Positions 46,762 through 56,183 are shown, counted from the stretch's first letter. The stretch is 64,000 nt of DNA from Flavobacterium geliluteum (GCF_017948595.1 NZ_JAGFBV010000014.1:49042-113041), one strand, 5' to 3'. Notes: generated by a model not told the origin, from the sequence alone. Numbers and translations: made by a program.

Positions 46762-47949
46762 ATGAAACGTGTAGTTGTTGGACTTTCTGGTGGTGTAGAT
46801 TCTAGTGTTGCGGCTTATTTGTTGCAGCAGCAGGGATATGAAGTTATTGGCCTATTTATGAAAAATTGGCACGATGACTCTGTTACTATTTCTAATGAAT
46901 GTCCTTGGCTAGAAGACAGTAATGATGCATTGTTGGTGGCCGAAAAACTCGGAATTCCGTTTCAAACTGTCGATTTGAGTGAAGAATACAAAGAAAAAAT
47001 CGTTGATTACATGTTCAGTGAATATGAAAAGGGGAGAACTCCAAATCCTGATGTTCTTTGTAATCGCGAAATCAAATTTGATGTTTTTATGAAAATCGCT
47101 CTAAGTCTTGGTGCCGATTATGTTGCTACGGGACATTATTGTCAAAAAAACGAAATTGAAGTAGACGGAAAACCTGTGTATCAATTAATAGCCGGAGCTG
47201 ATAATAACAAAGATCAATCGTATTTTTTATGCCAATTATCGCAGGAACAATTGGCAAAATCATTATTTCCAATCGGAGCTTTGACAAAACCAGAAGTTCG
47301 GGAAATTGCTGCTGCAATGGACTTGGTAACGGCCGAAAAGAAAGACTCACAAGGTTTGTGCTTTATCGGAAAAGTGCGTTTACCAGAATTTTTGCAACAA
47401 AAATTACAGCCTAAAGAGGGCAAAATTGTTCAGATCGATAAAAACGACCCTATTTATACCATCGAAAAACCTGCTAATTTATCAGTAGAAGAAGATCTGA
47501 AATGGGAAGCGAAAAAGCGAAATTATCTTCTTACAATGGGTAAAGTAGTGGGGAAACATCAAGGTGCTCATTATTTTACGATAGGACAACGCAAGGGCTT
47601 AAATGTAGGTGGAACAACAGATCCGCTCTTTATTATTGCTACCAGTGTCGAAACCAATACTATTTACACAGGTTTGACAAGTGAGCACCCCGGATTGTTT
47701 AAAAAAGCTTTATTTATTGAAAAATCTGAAATACACTGGATTCGTACCGATTTGGCATTAAAAGTAGGTGAAACAATGCAGGTAATGGCCAGAATTCGTT
47801 ACCGTCAGCCTTTGCAAAAAGCTACTTTACACCAGTTTGAGGACGGAATGTATGTACATTTTGATGAACCACAGTCTGCCATTACTGAAGGACAATTTGT
47901 AGCTTGGTATTTTGATACTGAATTAGTTGGTTCGGGAGTAATTTCTTAG
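46762..47949 (+). CDS. mnmA: tRNA-specific 2-thiouridylase
   Basis: Makes s2U34 in tRNA-Lys/Glu/Gln. 395 residues. PP-loop [15 protein letters not shown] (8-22), MKNW, catalytic cysteines in [10 protein letters not shown] (about Cys100) and [10 protein letters not shown] (about Cys200), GHYC and [10 protein letters not shown]-terminal beta-barrel to the end. Insertion around 225-245 ([12 protein letters not shown]) is a Bacteroidota feature. Separated from the following protease gene by 45 bp, so probably an operon. Confidence 0.95.
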   Translation: MKRVVVGLSGGVDSSVAAYLLQQQGYEVIGLFMKNWHDDSVTISNECPWLEDSNDALLVAEKLGIPFQTVDLSEEYKEKIVDYMFSEYEKGRTPNPDVLCNREIKFDVFMKIALSLGADYVATGHYCQKNEIEVDGKPVYQLIAGADNNKDQSYFLCQLSQEQLAKSLFPIGALTKPEVREIAAAMDLVTAEKKDSQGLCFIGKVRLPEFLQQKLQPKEGKIVQIDKNDPIYTIEKPANLSVEEDLKWEAKKRNYLLTMGKVVGKHQGAHYFTIGQRKGLNVGGTTDPLFIIATSVETNTIYTGLTSEHPGLFKKALFIEKSEIHWIRTDLALKVGETMQVMARIRYRQPLQKATLHQFEDGMYVHFDEPQSAITEGQFVAWYFDTELVGSGVIS

Positions 47950-47994
47950 CTTTATACTTTTTTACGGAGGTTCAACCTTTAAAAAAAGTAAATC

Positions 47995-49608
47995 ATGAAG
48001 TGTTTTTACGTTTTTTTTCTTTTTCTAATTACGGCTACGGCGTTTTCGCAGGAAGATGCTTGGGTATATTTTAATGCCAAACCTAGCTCTCAGACGTATT
48101 TGTCAAATCCTTCACAAATGCTGTCTCAGCGTTCTTTAACCAGAAGGATAAATCAAAATATAGCTTTAAATCTAACAGATGTTCCTGTTGAAAAATCATA
48201 TATTACTCAAATAAAATCGAGTGCGGGAATAACTATTTTAGCACAGTCAAAATGGTTGAATGCCCTTCATATCAGAGGAACTCAAGCTGCTATTTTAGCA
48301 TTAAAAAATTTCACTTTTGTGGATAAAGTAGTTTTTGCAGATCGAACATTAAATCCTACTTCAAAAAAAGCATTTACCAATAATATTACAACAATCAAAA
48401 ATAATCTGGAAACCAAAGTTGATTATGCTTATGGAAATGCTGCCAATCAAATCCAGATGCTTAACGGACAAGTATTGCATCAGCAAAATTATACAGGTTC
48501 AGGAAAGGTGATTGCTGTTTTAGATGCTGGTTTTCCGGGTGTCAATACTGCTCAGCCTTTTCAGCGCTTACGAGATAATAACCTGATTTTGGGCGGTTAT
48601 GATTATGTTGCTAGAAATACTAATTTTTATAGCGGTGGCAGCCACGGAACTTTAGTACTTTCGACGATGGGTGGCTACAAAGAAAATGCGTTAATAGGTA
48701 CTGCTCCCGATGCTTCTTATTACTTGTTTAGAACAGAAAATGATGCTATTGAAAGTCCAATAGAAGAGTCCCTTTGGGTAGAGGCGGCCGAAAAAGCAGA
48801 TAGCCTCGGCGTAGATATTATAACTACTTCATTAGGATATTTTCTTCAATTTACAAATCCAAATCATAATCATACGTACAGCGATATGAATGGTACGACC
48901 AATTTTATTTCGCTTGGAGCCGAACTTGCTTTTAGTAAAGGAATTATAGTGGTGGCTTCTGCAGGGAACGAAGGTTTAATGACGGAGCCTCATATTGGCG
49001 CGCCGGCTGATGCTGTGTCGGTTATTGCGGTGGGGTCGGTTACGGCAACAAAGGCAAAATCAGGTTTCAGCTCAGTTGGCCCTAGTTTTGATGGTCGCAT
49101 AAAACCCGATGTCATGGCGCAGGGTACTGCCGCCACAGTTTCGGATGCTGCTGGAAATATCGGAACAGCCAACGGGACATCATTTTCGTGCCCTATTATG
49201 GCCGGAATGATTGCTTGTTTATGGCAAGCTTTTCCAACTAAAACCAATCAGGAAATCAGGCAAATGGTTTTCCAGTCTTCTGATAAATATGCGACTCCAA
49301 ATATTAATTTTGGCTACGGAATTCCAAATTTTGGAGCATCTCTAGGAGTAGAAAATTATACTGATGTAAAAAATGAAACTTTTTTAGTCTCTCCAAATCC
49401 TGCAAAAACGGAGGTTTCTTTTTCTTTTTCGAACAAAAATAATACTGCTTCAGTTGTAATTTACTCTATTTTAGGGCAAAAAATGATCGAAAAACAAATT
49501 ACCAGTCAAAACCCAATTCTTTCCTTAGAAACCTTAAATAGCGGGTTGTATTTTTATACTTTTGATACCAATGGATTGCATAAAACAGGCAAGATAATCA
49601 AACAATAA
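47995..49608 (+). CDS. Subtilisin-like serine protease with T9SS sorting domain
   Basis: 537 residues: signal peptide 1-18, short propeptide-like region, S8 catalytic domain with Asp in VLDAGFPG (about 179), His in GGSHGTLVLSTMGG (about 221), Ser in NGTSFSCPIMAG (about 401). From about 455 a T9SS type A C-terminal domain: FLVSPNPAKTEVSF, VVIYSILGQKM, LNSGLYFYTF and the final KTGKIIKQ. It would be secreted by the type IX system and anchored or released. Links the window to the same secretion system that gliding uses. Confidence 0.93.
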   Translation: MKCFYVFFLFLITATAFSQEDAWVYFNAKPSSQTYLSNPSQMLSQRSLTRRINQNIALNLTDVPVEKSYITQIKSSAGITILAQSKWLNALHIRGTQAAILALKNFTFVDKVVFADRTLNPTSKKAFTNNITTIKNNLETKVDYAYGNAANQIQMLNGQVLHQQNYTGSGKVIAVLDAGFPGVNTAQPFQRLRDNNLILGGYDYVARNTNFYSGGSHGTLVLSTMGGYKENALIGTAPDASYYLFRTENDAIESPIEESLWVEAAEKADSLGVDIITTSLGYFLQFTNPNHNHTYSDMNGTTNFISLGAELAFSKGIIVVASAGNEGLMTEPHIGAPADAVSVIAVGSVTATKAKSGFSSVGPSFDGRIKPDVMAQGTAATVSDAAGNIGTANGTSFSCPIMAGMIACLWQAFPTKTNQEIRQMVFQSSDKYATPNINFGYGIPNFGASLGVENYTDVKNETFLVSPNPAKTEVSFSFSNKNNTASVVIYSILGQKMIEKQITSQNPILSLETLNSGLYFYTFDTNGLHKTGKIIKQ

Positions 49609-49620
49609 TAGTTTTTTTAA

Positions 49621-50565
49621 ATGAATAAAATCACACAACTTTTTAATATAAAATACCCAATTATTCAGGGTGGAATGATCTGGAACAGCGGTTACAAATT
49701 GGCTTCTGCAGTTAGTAATGCTGGTGGTCTAGGGCTTATAGGCGCTGGTTCTATGTACCCAGAAGTATTGCGGGAACACATTCAGAAATGCAAACAGGCA
49801 ACAGATCGGCCTTTTGGTGTTAACATTCCGATGCTCTATCCAAACATCGAAGAAATCATGAATATCGTGATCGAAGAAGGTGTGAAAATCGTTTTTACTT
49901 CGGCAGGAAATCCTAAAACGTGGACTTCATTTTTAAAAGAAAAAGGAATTATAGTAGTGCATGTGGTGAGTAGCAGCGTTTTTGCCTTAAAAGCTCAGGA
50001 AGCTGGCGTCGATGCTATTGTTGCAGAAGGTTTTGAAGCCGGTGGTCATAACGGACGCGACGAAACAACAACTTTAACATTGATTCCGATGGTGAAAGAG
50101 AAAATTCATATTCCTATAATTGCAGCTGGTGGAATTGCTACAGGCAGAGGTATGTTGGCCACGATGATTTTGGGAGCCGATGGCGTGCAGGTTGGGAGTC
50201 GCTTTGCGGCTTCGGTAGAATCTTCGGCTCATGAGAATTTTAAGCAAGCGATTATTGGCGTACAGGAAGGTGATACACAGCTTACGCTGAAGGAATTAGC
50301 GCCAGTGCGACTGATTAAAAATAAATTTTATCAGGATGTGCAGGCTTTATATGAAAAAAAATCTTCAAAAGAAGAGTTAATAGAGCTTTTAGGAAGAGCG
50401 CGAGCCAAAAAAGGAATGTTTGAAGGAGATTTGGAGGAAGGCGAACTCGAAATAGGTCAAATTGCCGGATTGATTCATGAGATTTTACCTGTCGAAAAAA
50501 TAATTCGAGAAATGATGGACGATTTTGAAGCTGCTTGCCAGGAAAAGGCTAAATTTGAGTTCTAA
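49621..50565 (+). CDS. Nitronate monooxygenase family FMN protein
   Basis: TIM-barrel flavoprotein of the NMO/FabK/2-nitropropane dioxygenase family. 314 residues. N-terminal YPIIQGGMIW (13-22), VNIPM, VAEGFEAGGHNGRDE (about 137-151), IPIIAAGGIATGRGM (about 168-182) and GADGVQVGSRF (about 188-198) are the FMN and substrate blocks. Begins 12 nt after the protease. Could be an enoyl-ACP reductase (FabK); the GGHxGR and length suit nitronate oxidation slightly better. Confidence 0.85.
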   Translation: MNKITQLFNIKYPIIQGGMIWNSGYKLASAVSNAGGLGLIGAGSMYPEVLREHIQKCKQATDRPFGVNIPMLYPNIEEIMNIVIEEGVKIVFTSAGNPKTWTSFLKEKGIIVVHVVSSSVFALKAQEAGVDAIVAEGFEAGGHNGRDETTTLTLIPMVKEKIHIPIIAAGGIATGRGMLATMILGADGVQVGSRFAASVESSAHENFKQAIIGVQEGDTQLTLKELAPVRLIKNKFYQDVQALYEKKSSKEELIELLGRARAKKGMFEGDLEEGELEIGQIAGLIHEILPVEKIIREMMDDFEAACQEKAKFEF

Positions 50566-50583
50566 TCGCCCATTTGATAAGCT

Positions 50584-50994
50584 ATGAAGAGTATTCGCAC
50601 CATCATTATATTGTTTTTTCTCGTTGTAGGATTTCAAAAGTCCTATAGCCAATCGTATCAGTTTAGGACTTCTGGTTTTAGTGTTTTAGAAAAAAATGAA
50701 AGAGGAAAATGGGGCGACTGGTCTTCGTTGGACCTTACCAATCTTGCTGTTATTTTAGACACCAATAAACACAGAATTGTGATTTACTCTCAAGAAATCC
50801 AGCTGTATAATATTGTAGAATATGTAGAACGCGAAGAAAATGATACCGATGTTGTTTATTCGTTTCTTTGCAAAGACAATGAGGGCAACGAATGTAAGCT
50901 TTCAATCATCACCCGAAAAAAACAAGACTATCGCAAACAACTTTACATCAATTACGACGAACGTATCATTGTTTATAATATTTCTACGGTGTAG
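50584..50994 (+). CDS. Hypothetical exported protein, 136 aa
   Basis: No family recognised. Signal peptide 1-20 (ends KSYSQ) and a small beta-rich body with a run of aromatic/Val residues (KHRIVIYSQEIQLYNIVEYVE at about 59-80) that looks like the short lipocalin- or jelly-roll-like proteins of this phylum. Starts 18 nt after the monooxygenase, so likely the last gene of the mnmA operon. Confidence 0.7.
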   Translation: MKSIRTIIILFFLVVGFQKSYSQSYQFRTSGFSVLEKNERGKWGDWSSLDLTNLAVILDTNKHRIVIYSQEIQLYNIVEYVEREENDTDVVYSFLCKDNEGNECKLSIITRKKQDYRKQLYINYDERIIVYNISTV

Positions 50995-51064
50995 ATGTGA
51001 TTTTTAATTGAATTTATTTTTATAATTTTTTTTTTATTTTAATGATTAATCAAAATCAAAATAT

Positions 51065-51241
51065 ATGATTTGGAATAATATTACCATCGGGCTTTATGTA
51101 ATAGCATTACTATTCAATGGTTATTCTTGGTATAAATACCGTAACAATACTTCTGAAGACCAGAGAAAAAAAGAAGGATGGAGTAACTACTACATGATTT
51201 CTTCTATTTTTATCTTAACGCTATTACTTCGAAAATTTTGA
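51065..51241 (+). CDS. Small two-helix membrane protein, tandem copy 1 (58 aa)
   Basis: Short gene not listed among longer ORFs. Starts MIWNNITIGLYVIALL, hydrophobic helix about 6-18, then FNGYSWYKY, DQRKKEGWSNYY and a second helix about 43-56. The same pattern (SWYKY, DQRKKEGW, YYxIS) repeats in the next gene, so it is a real coding region. Function unknown. Confidence 0.7.
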   Translation: MIWNNITIGLYVIALLFNGYSWYKYRNNTSEDQRKKEGWSNYYMISSIFILTLLLRKF

Positions 51242-51281
51242 TTATGAAGTAGTATGTATTTAATTTTTTTGAAGTGTTTTT

Positions 51282-51467
51282 ATGAAATGGAATGATTATG
51301 TTACTATCAGTTTGTATCTAATTTTATTTATACTTAATAGTTGTTCTTGGTATAAATATTATAAAAAAACATCAGTTGATCAAAGAAAAAAGGAAGGTTG
51401 GAATGGTTATTATATAATTTCTACTGTCTTTATTCTAATGTTATTGTGTGAGAGATTAGGTGTATAA
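51282..51467 (+). CDS. Small two-helix membrane protein, tandem copy 2 (61 aa)
   Basis: Paralogue of the gene just upstream, 40 nt away: shared SSWYKYYKKTS.DQRKKEGW and YYIIS motifs between two hydrophobic helices. Function unknown; the duplicated pair and strand suggest co-transcription. Followed by a hairpin. Confidence 0.72.
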   Translation: MKWNDYVTISLYLILFILNSCSWYKYYKKTSVDQRKKEGWNGYYIISTVFILMLLCERLGV

Positions 51468-51507
51468 GGCGATAGATAGAATGTTTTATTGTTTTATAAT
51501 TCATTGT

Positions 51508-51544
51508 AAAAACCTAACAAGTTTTCAAAATTTGTTAGGTTTTT
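51508..51544. terminator. Hairpin repeat (CCTAACAAG family), copy 2, likely terminator
   Basis: 13-bp stem 51508-51520 / 51532-51544 (aaaaacctaacaa / ttgttaggttttt). Same core as the 8281-8313 hairpin. Lies between convergent genes. Confidence 0.7.
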
Positions 51545-51566
51545 TTATATTTCATAAGCTTCGCTA

Positions 51567-51998
51567 TCAAATATCTTTAATAAACTCATCGTACTCCAGA
51601 TAAAACAGTTCTAAAGCATTCATTTTTTCAAAAAAGAAATCAAAAATAATGTCCCAATTATTGCGATTGCTAAAACCAACACCTTGTTTTTCAATCCAGA
51701 TACGGCTAATGGTTTTGCCACTTTCGAGTGTGTAATTTTTTTCGAAAACCAAATCTTTTATAAATTCTTCTTCGAGGATATTTTTTAAGGCTTCTATTTT
51801 TTCGTAGTAAGCAAATCGTTTTTCGTCGTTACGAGGTTCGATATCAATAAAAACTTGTGCTTTTTTGTTGTCAATAAAAAATTTGAAAGAGAAATCTTTA
51901 ATTTTAGTATCATAAAGCACCCATTTTCGTGGATATTTTTCGGCGAAAGCCACCCAAAATTCTCTTTTTAATTTTTGTGATTCTTCTTTGCTGTACAT
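51567..51998 (-). CDS. DUF4268 protein, 143 aa
   Basis: Soluble, Lys/Glu-rich protein with the DUF4268 pattern: KLKREFWVAFAEKYPRKWVLYDTKIKDFSFKFFID near the start, the IDIEPRNDEKRFAYYEKIE block (about 51-69) and WDIIFDFFFEKMNALE (about 114-129). Family function is unknown; some relatives sit in defence or nuclease contexts, but no such neighbour is here. Single gene. Confidence 0.85.
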   Translation of the reverse strand: MYSKEESQKLKREFWVAFAEKYPRKWVLYDTKIKDFSFKFFIDNKKAQVFIDIEPRNDEKRFAYYEKIEALKNILEEEFIKDLVFEKNYTLESGKTISRIWIEKQGVGFSNRNNWDIIFDFFFEKMNALELFYLEYDEFIKDI

Positions 51999-52089
51999 TT
52001 TTATGGCTTTAGTTTTAGAAAACTTGTAGAACCGCGTTTTCTGGACTATATTTATATTTTATTTGAAAGTACAAAAATAAACTTTGATT

Positions 52090-52740
52090 ATGGATTTTCA
52101 AGACTTTTTGCAATTTGTTCCTAATTTAATTCCAGTTGAACTGCCAGCGGAGTTAGCACACTTAAAAATGGCTCCTTCAGAAAGAATGGATGCCTTGAAG
52201 AACATCAATTTAAAAGAAAAAGATCCGAGGATTGCAGCTGTAATGATGCTACTTTATCCAAAAAACGAAAAAACACATTTGGTTTTAATTGTCCGTAACG
52301 CTTATAACGGCGTACATTCTTCGCAAATCGCTTTTCCGGGCGGTAAATACGAGACTTTTGATGCCAATTACGAAGAAACAGCATTGAGAGAAACACACGA
52401 AGAAGTTGGTGTTTCTCCCGAAAAAATTGAGGTAATTAAGCATTTTACTCCCATGTATATTCCGCCAAGTAATTTTTTGGTGTATCCTTTTTTAGGAATT
52501 TCAAAAGAAGAACTTTTGTTTTATCCTGATATAAAAGAGGTGGCAGATATAATCGAATTGCCTTTGGAAGTTTTTTTGAATGATGAAATTATCATCGATG
52601 CCACATTGTCAACTTCTTATGCAAATAATGCTTTGGTTCCGGCATTTAATATTCAAAATCATATTGTTTGGGGAGCTACCGCCATGATGTTGAGCGAATT
52701 GCGGGAGGTTTTAAAAGTAACTTTTGAAGAAAAGTGGTGA
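52090..52740 (+). CDS. CoA-type Nudix pyrophosphatase
   Basis: Hydrolyses CoA-like or related diphosphates. 216 residues from ATG 52090 (the frame opens at a TTG two codons earlier). Motif SSQIAFPGGKYE (about 77-88), unique to the CoA Nudix group (UPF0035), continues into the Nudix box ending ETHEEVGV (about 101-109). FTPMYIPPSNFLVYPFLG follows. Cytosolic, single gene or ahead of the acyltransferase (120 bp). Confidence 0.9.
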   Translation: MDFQDFLQFVPNLIPVELPAELAHLKMAPSERMDALKNINLKEKDPRIAAVMMLLYPKNEKTHLVLIVRNAYNGVHSSQIAFPGGKYETFDANYEETALRETHEEVGVSPEKIEVIKHFTPMYIPPSNFLVYPFLGISKEELLFYPDIKEVADIIELPLEVFLNDEIIIDATLSTSYANNALVPAFNIQNHIVWGATAMMLSELREVLKVTFEEKW

Positions 52741-52827
52741 AACCATAAATTTAACAATTTGGTATTCATTAGATTAACAAAAATACCTCGAAATTGTTTA
52801 AAGCTATGGCTAAAAGAATAATTTTTG

Positions 52828-52835
52828 TATGTTTG
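52828..52835 (+). promoter_or_regulatory. -7 element of the acyltransferase gene
   Basis: TATGTTTG, 25 nt before ATG 52861; no clear -33. Confidence 0.4.
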
Positions 52836-52860
52836 CGATACGACAAAAAATACAATAACT

Positions 52861-53670
52861 ATGGGATTGATTAAACGAAATCCTTTTGGACATATATTAT
52901 TCATCAAAAAATGGTTGATCCGTATTTTGGGCGCCATTACGCATAAAAGATATAGAGGTTTTAACGAGTTGCAAATCGAAGGATCTGAAATTATCAAGTC
53001 TTTGCCTGATACCAATGTTTTGTTTATCTCTAATCATCAGACTTATTTTGCCGATGTTGTATCGATGTTTCATGTTTTTAATGCAAGTTTAAGCGGGCGT
53101 GAAGACAACATAAAAAACATTGGTTATTTGTGGCAACCCAAAATGAATTTGTATTATGTAGCCGCTAAAGAAACCATGCAGGCTGGTTTATTGCCCAGAA
53201 TTTTGGCGTACGTGGGCGCAATAACAGTCGAGAGAACGTGGCGTGCAAAAGGTGTAGATGTTACAGAAAAACGTGATGTAAATCCTAACGATACCGAAAA
53301 TATTAAAATTGCTTTGGAAGATGGTTGGGTCATTACTTTTCCGCAAGGCACTACAAAATCATTTAAGCCGGTTCGTAAAGGAACGGCTCATATCATTAAG
53401 CAACACAGACCCATCGTGATTCCGATTGTGATTGACGGTTTTCGTCGCTCGTTTGATAAAAAGGGATTGCGAATGAAAAAGAAAGGTATTCTGCAATCGT
53501 TCATCATAAAAGAGCCTCTTGATATTGATTATGATAATGATACTATTGACGAAATTGTCGAAAAAGTAGAGTTTGCTATTGAGCAGCATCCATCTTTTTT
53601 GAAGGTTATTCCAGCTGAAGAAATCAAAATACAAGAAGAGTTAAACAAACTGAGACGCTGGGAATACTAG
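52861..53670 (+). CDS. PlsC-like acyltransferase with altered active-site motifs
   Basis: Likely 1-acylglycerol-3-phosphate acyltransferase-family protein, 269 residues from ATG 52861 (the frame extends back over the -7 box, not coding). The catalytic HX4D motif of PlsC is here SNHQTYFAD, i.e. H with D at +6 (HX5D), and the FPEGTR substrate motif is FPQGTT. Other parts (RKGTAHIIKQ, PIVIDGF, GREDNIKNIGYLWQPKMNLYYVAAK) agree with the fold. Either a lineage-specific variant or a different acyl substrate; phospholipid synthesis is only inferred. Confidence 0.78.
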   Translation: MGLIKRNPFGHILFIKKWLIRILGAITHKRYRGFNELQIEGSEIIKSLPDTNVLFISNHQTYFADVVSMFHVFNASLSGREDNIKNIGYLWQPKMNLYYVAAKETMQAGLLPRILAYVGAITVERTWRAKGVDVTEKRDVNPNDTENIKIALEDGWVITFPQGTTKSFKPVRKGTAHIIKQHRPIVIPIVIDGFRRSFDKKGLRMKKKGILQSFIIKEPLDIDYDNDTIDEIVEKVEFAIEQHPSFLKVIPAEEIKIQEELNKLRRWEY

Positions 53671-53770
53671 GTATTTTAGATTTTTGAGTTTAGATTTTAG
53701 ACTTGAAAAAGTTTCAGGTTCACGTTTTTTGTTTAGTAGTTTTTTTGCGAATTAAACTTCAACTTCAGCC
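53665..53770. repeat. Repeated words (ttttagatttttgagtttag), no clear structure
   Basis: A stretch of recurring tttag/gattttag words between convergent genes, resembling in character the other word families, but no good inverted pair found. Confidence 0.35.
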
Positions 53771-53809
53771 TAAAAAAACTTTTAACCTTGCTATTGCTTG
53801 GTGTTTTTA

Positions 53810-54442
53810 TTAAAAATCAATTTTCTTCAATTCCTTATAATTGACGTATAACTTGCGTAAAAGCGTTCCGTAAAGCAATCTGTAAAAACACCAAAAGATA
53901 CCTAAAAAAGCAAGTATTACAAGGATTAAAATAATTCCTGTAAGCATCATAGCTTTTCCGTCGGCAGCCAGTTTTTCTCTTAAAGACAGCATGTCAGGAT
54001 TGTAAACAAAGGCAATAAAAAAGCTTATGATTGCGCTTAGAACAGCCATTCCTAAATTGTACCAAACATAATATTGTACTGTTTTTCGTGTTCTTAAAAT
54101 ACTGCTCATCAATAGTTGAGTCGATTTTATGGCAGAAATGGTGGTGTAATTTTTATAGAAAAAATAAACAAATATTAGAACCACAGCAAAATTGAAGTAG
54201 GTTAAAATATCGAGATAGAAGATCATTTCTGCATGCTTAATTTTAATAAGCAAATCATCTGTACTCAAGAAGAAGTTGGACGCTGTCCAAAATAAAATCT
54301 CCAGAATACTGATAATTAAAATCCATTTTACAGTTGATGATGATTTTTTATGAATCATGCTATAGATTTCTTTTTCAGAAATTTGCGCAAAAGAATCCGA
54401 GTTCTTTTTCCAGTCTTTTTTTAGTAAATCCAGTTCTTTCAT
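53810..54442 (-). CDS. Four-helix membrane protein paired with ECF sigma factor
   Basis: 210 residues, N-terminal cytosolic segment of about 40 residues (MKELDLLKKDWKKNSDSFAQISEKEIYSMI) and about four hydrophobic helices (40-60, 75-97, 125-147, 163-188). Starts 8 nt after the sigma factor stop. No anti-sigma zinc motif (HxxxCxxC) is seen, but a cytosolic N-terminus before membrane helices next to an ECF sigma gene suggests it may hold or signal to the sigma factor. Function is inference from context. Confidence 0.78.
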   Translation of the reverse strand: MKELDLLKKDWKKNSDSFAQISEKEIYSMIHKKSSSTVKWILIISILEILFWTASNFFLSTDDLLIKIKHAEMIFYLDILTYFNFAVVLIFVYFFYKNYTTISAIKSTQLLMSSILRTRKTVQYYVWYNLGMAVLSAIISFFIAFVYNPDMLSLREKLAADGKAMMLTGIILILVILAFLGIFWCFYRLLYGTLLRKLYVNYKELKKIDF

Positions 54443-54450
54443 AATAATTT

Positions 54451-54945
54451 TTAAGGATTTAATATTTTTTTTAGTTTCCCTTTTATTCTGTTCATTTTCA
54501 CACGTGCATTCACTTCACTAATTCCAAGGGTTTCAGCTATTTCTTGATAATCTTTGTCTTCTAAATACATAAAAACCAATGCTTTTTCGATATCATTTAG
54601 TTGATAAACAGCTTTGTACATTAGTTTTATTTGTTCTTCTTCTTCATAATTGTAGTCAACATCTTTTACAAAGTGCTGGTGACTTTCGTATTCTACCGTA
54701 GAAACGGTACGTTTGGTTTTTCGGTATAAGGTGATGGCAGTATTTAAAGCAACACGATAGGTCCAGGTCGAAAATTTACTGTCACCTCTAAATTTAGGAT
54801 ACGCTTTCCATAACTGAATCGTGATCTCCTGAAATAGGTCTTTGTGAGCATCTTCACCGGCAGTATATAACCTACAAATCTTGTGGATTATATTCTGATT
54901 TGCCTGCAATTGCGCAACAAATGACTGTTCTAGATTATCGCTCAT
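54451..54945 (-). CDS. ECF-type RNA polymerase sigma factor
   Basis: 164 residues. Sigma-2 region about 10-80 with DLFQEITIQLWKAYPKFRGDSKFSTWTYRVALNTA, and sigma-4 region about 105-160 with an HTH in YQEIAETLGISEVNARVKMNRIKGKLK. No extra C-terminal domain. It heads a two-gene operon with the membrane protein. Regulon unknown; no obvious target promoter can be read here. Confidence 0.92.
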   Translation of the reverse strand: MSDNLEQSFVAQLQANQNIIHKICRLYTAGEDAHKDLFQEITIQLWKAYPKFRGDSKFSTWTYRVALNTAITLYRKTKRTVSTVEYESHQHFVKDVDYNYEEEEQIKLMYKAVYQLNDIEKALVFMYLEDKDYQEIAETLGISEVNARVKMNRIKGKLKKILNP

Positions 54946-55054
54946 AATGTATTAGTAGTACTGAAATCAATTTTGTTACAGTAGGTTTTGTTTTTTACTC
55001 TAAATTTAACAAAATTCTCAAATTATAAATATAAAATGAGCTAAGTGTAGTTTT

Positions 55055-56116
55055 TTATAACTTTCGTGTTTTGTAGTAATTCACCATTAAATCTACAAAT
55101 TTACTATAACTGTCCATTCCGTCTTTTTGATTGTTTGTTTTAAGGAAATTATCATAAAACACGGCAAAACCGGTTTCGATTAGCGTTTCATATTTTTTCC
55201 AGAAATCCTTGCTTTCCTGATAATTTTTTAAAATTCCGATATTTGTTTGTTTTTTTAACTGTTTAAAAATCTTTTCATTTTTAAACTGCCAAATTCCAAG
55301 GCAATAACGCAAAGCAAAACTATATCCTGAATATTGATAGTACAAATTATCATTTTTTACAGAGGCTAAAACGCCAATAAAATTGCATTCACTTTCGCTT
55401 GCATAACCCATTTGATGAGCCATTTCATGAGAGCTGGTAGTAGGGAAATTATACATAGGCAGCAAATCATTCACCTGAGCTTCATTGGTAAAAGGATTCA
55501 GATAACCGCCAAATCCCATGTAAGTCAACGGTAAACTAAAAAGCGATTTTTTGATGCTTAATTTTTGGTATTCAAAAGAAGGATGTTCTTTGGCAAGATG
55601 CTCATAGCCATTTAAATTAATTTTAAAGGCTTGTTCTTGTGAGTATGGAAAAACTACTTTAGAGCTATCATTTTTGGTGATTTTCGATTGAATTTCATTC
55701 GTTTTAGCGATTAATTTTTTGGTAAAAAGAAGTAATTCAGCATCTGAATATTCTTTTTCAATTTTCATTTTTTTGAATAAAGGCTCTCTGTAATAATTGT
55801 ATGCCCAAAGAAAATGGAAGAGAAAGTAAAGTACCGAAAGAAAGCTTAATGCTTTTAATAGATTGTCTTTCCAATTTAGTTTCCATGTTTTTCGATTTTT
55901 CCAAAACCATCTGATCAAAAGGATAATTACAATAAAATAGATACAATCCCCGACAGAAAACGGAATTCCCCCTAAAACAATTCTGGAAAAGTGTGAAATT
56001 TTTAAATACAATCCGTTACTGTAAAAGCGTTCTATGAATTCTGGAAAGAAAGGAAGTATCTTTAAAATGATAATCTGTACAACGAAAAAAACAGGCAGAA
56101 TGTATTTTGATTTCAC
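55055..56116 (-). CDS. DUF3810 membrane protein with HExxH motif
   Basis: About 353 residues. N-terminal half has two to three membrane helices (VFFVVQIIILKILPFF, a stretch near 60-75 and FLSVLYFLFHFLWAYNYY); the C-terminal half is periplasmic or cytosolic with SSHEMAHQMGYASESECNF, a zinc-metalloprotease-like HExxH plus downstream E. DUF3810 is widespread in Bacteroidota without known function; a membrane metallopeptidase is plausible. The frame opens at TTG 56149, but a GTG at 56116 gives a normal N-terminus; the start is uncertain. Confidence 0.8.
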   Translation of the reverse strand: MKSKYILPVFFVVQIIILKILPFFPEFIERFYSNGLYLKISHFSRIVLGGIPFSVGDCIYFIVIILLIRWFWKNRKTWKLNWKDNLLKALSFLSVLYFLFHFLWAYNYYREPLFKKMKIEKEYSDAELLLFTKKLIAKTNEIQSKITKNDSSKVVFPYSQEQAFKINLNGYEHLAKEHPSFEYQKLSIKKSLFSLPLTYMGFGGYLNPFTNEAQVNDLLPMYNFPTTSSHEMAHQMGYASESECNFIGVLASVKNDNLYYQYSGYSFALRYCLGIWQFKNEKIFKQLKKQTNIGILKNYQESKDFWKKYETLIETGFAVFYDNFLKTNNQKDGMDSYSKFVDLMVNYYKTRKL

Positions 56117-56183
56117 AGTATAAATTTTGGATACGTAAATATAAATCAATCTTAAATAGTATCGAAATAGAATTTAAACTTTG

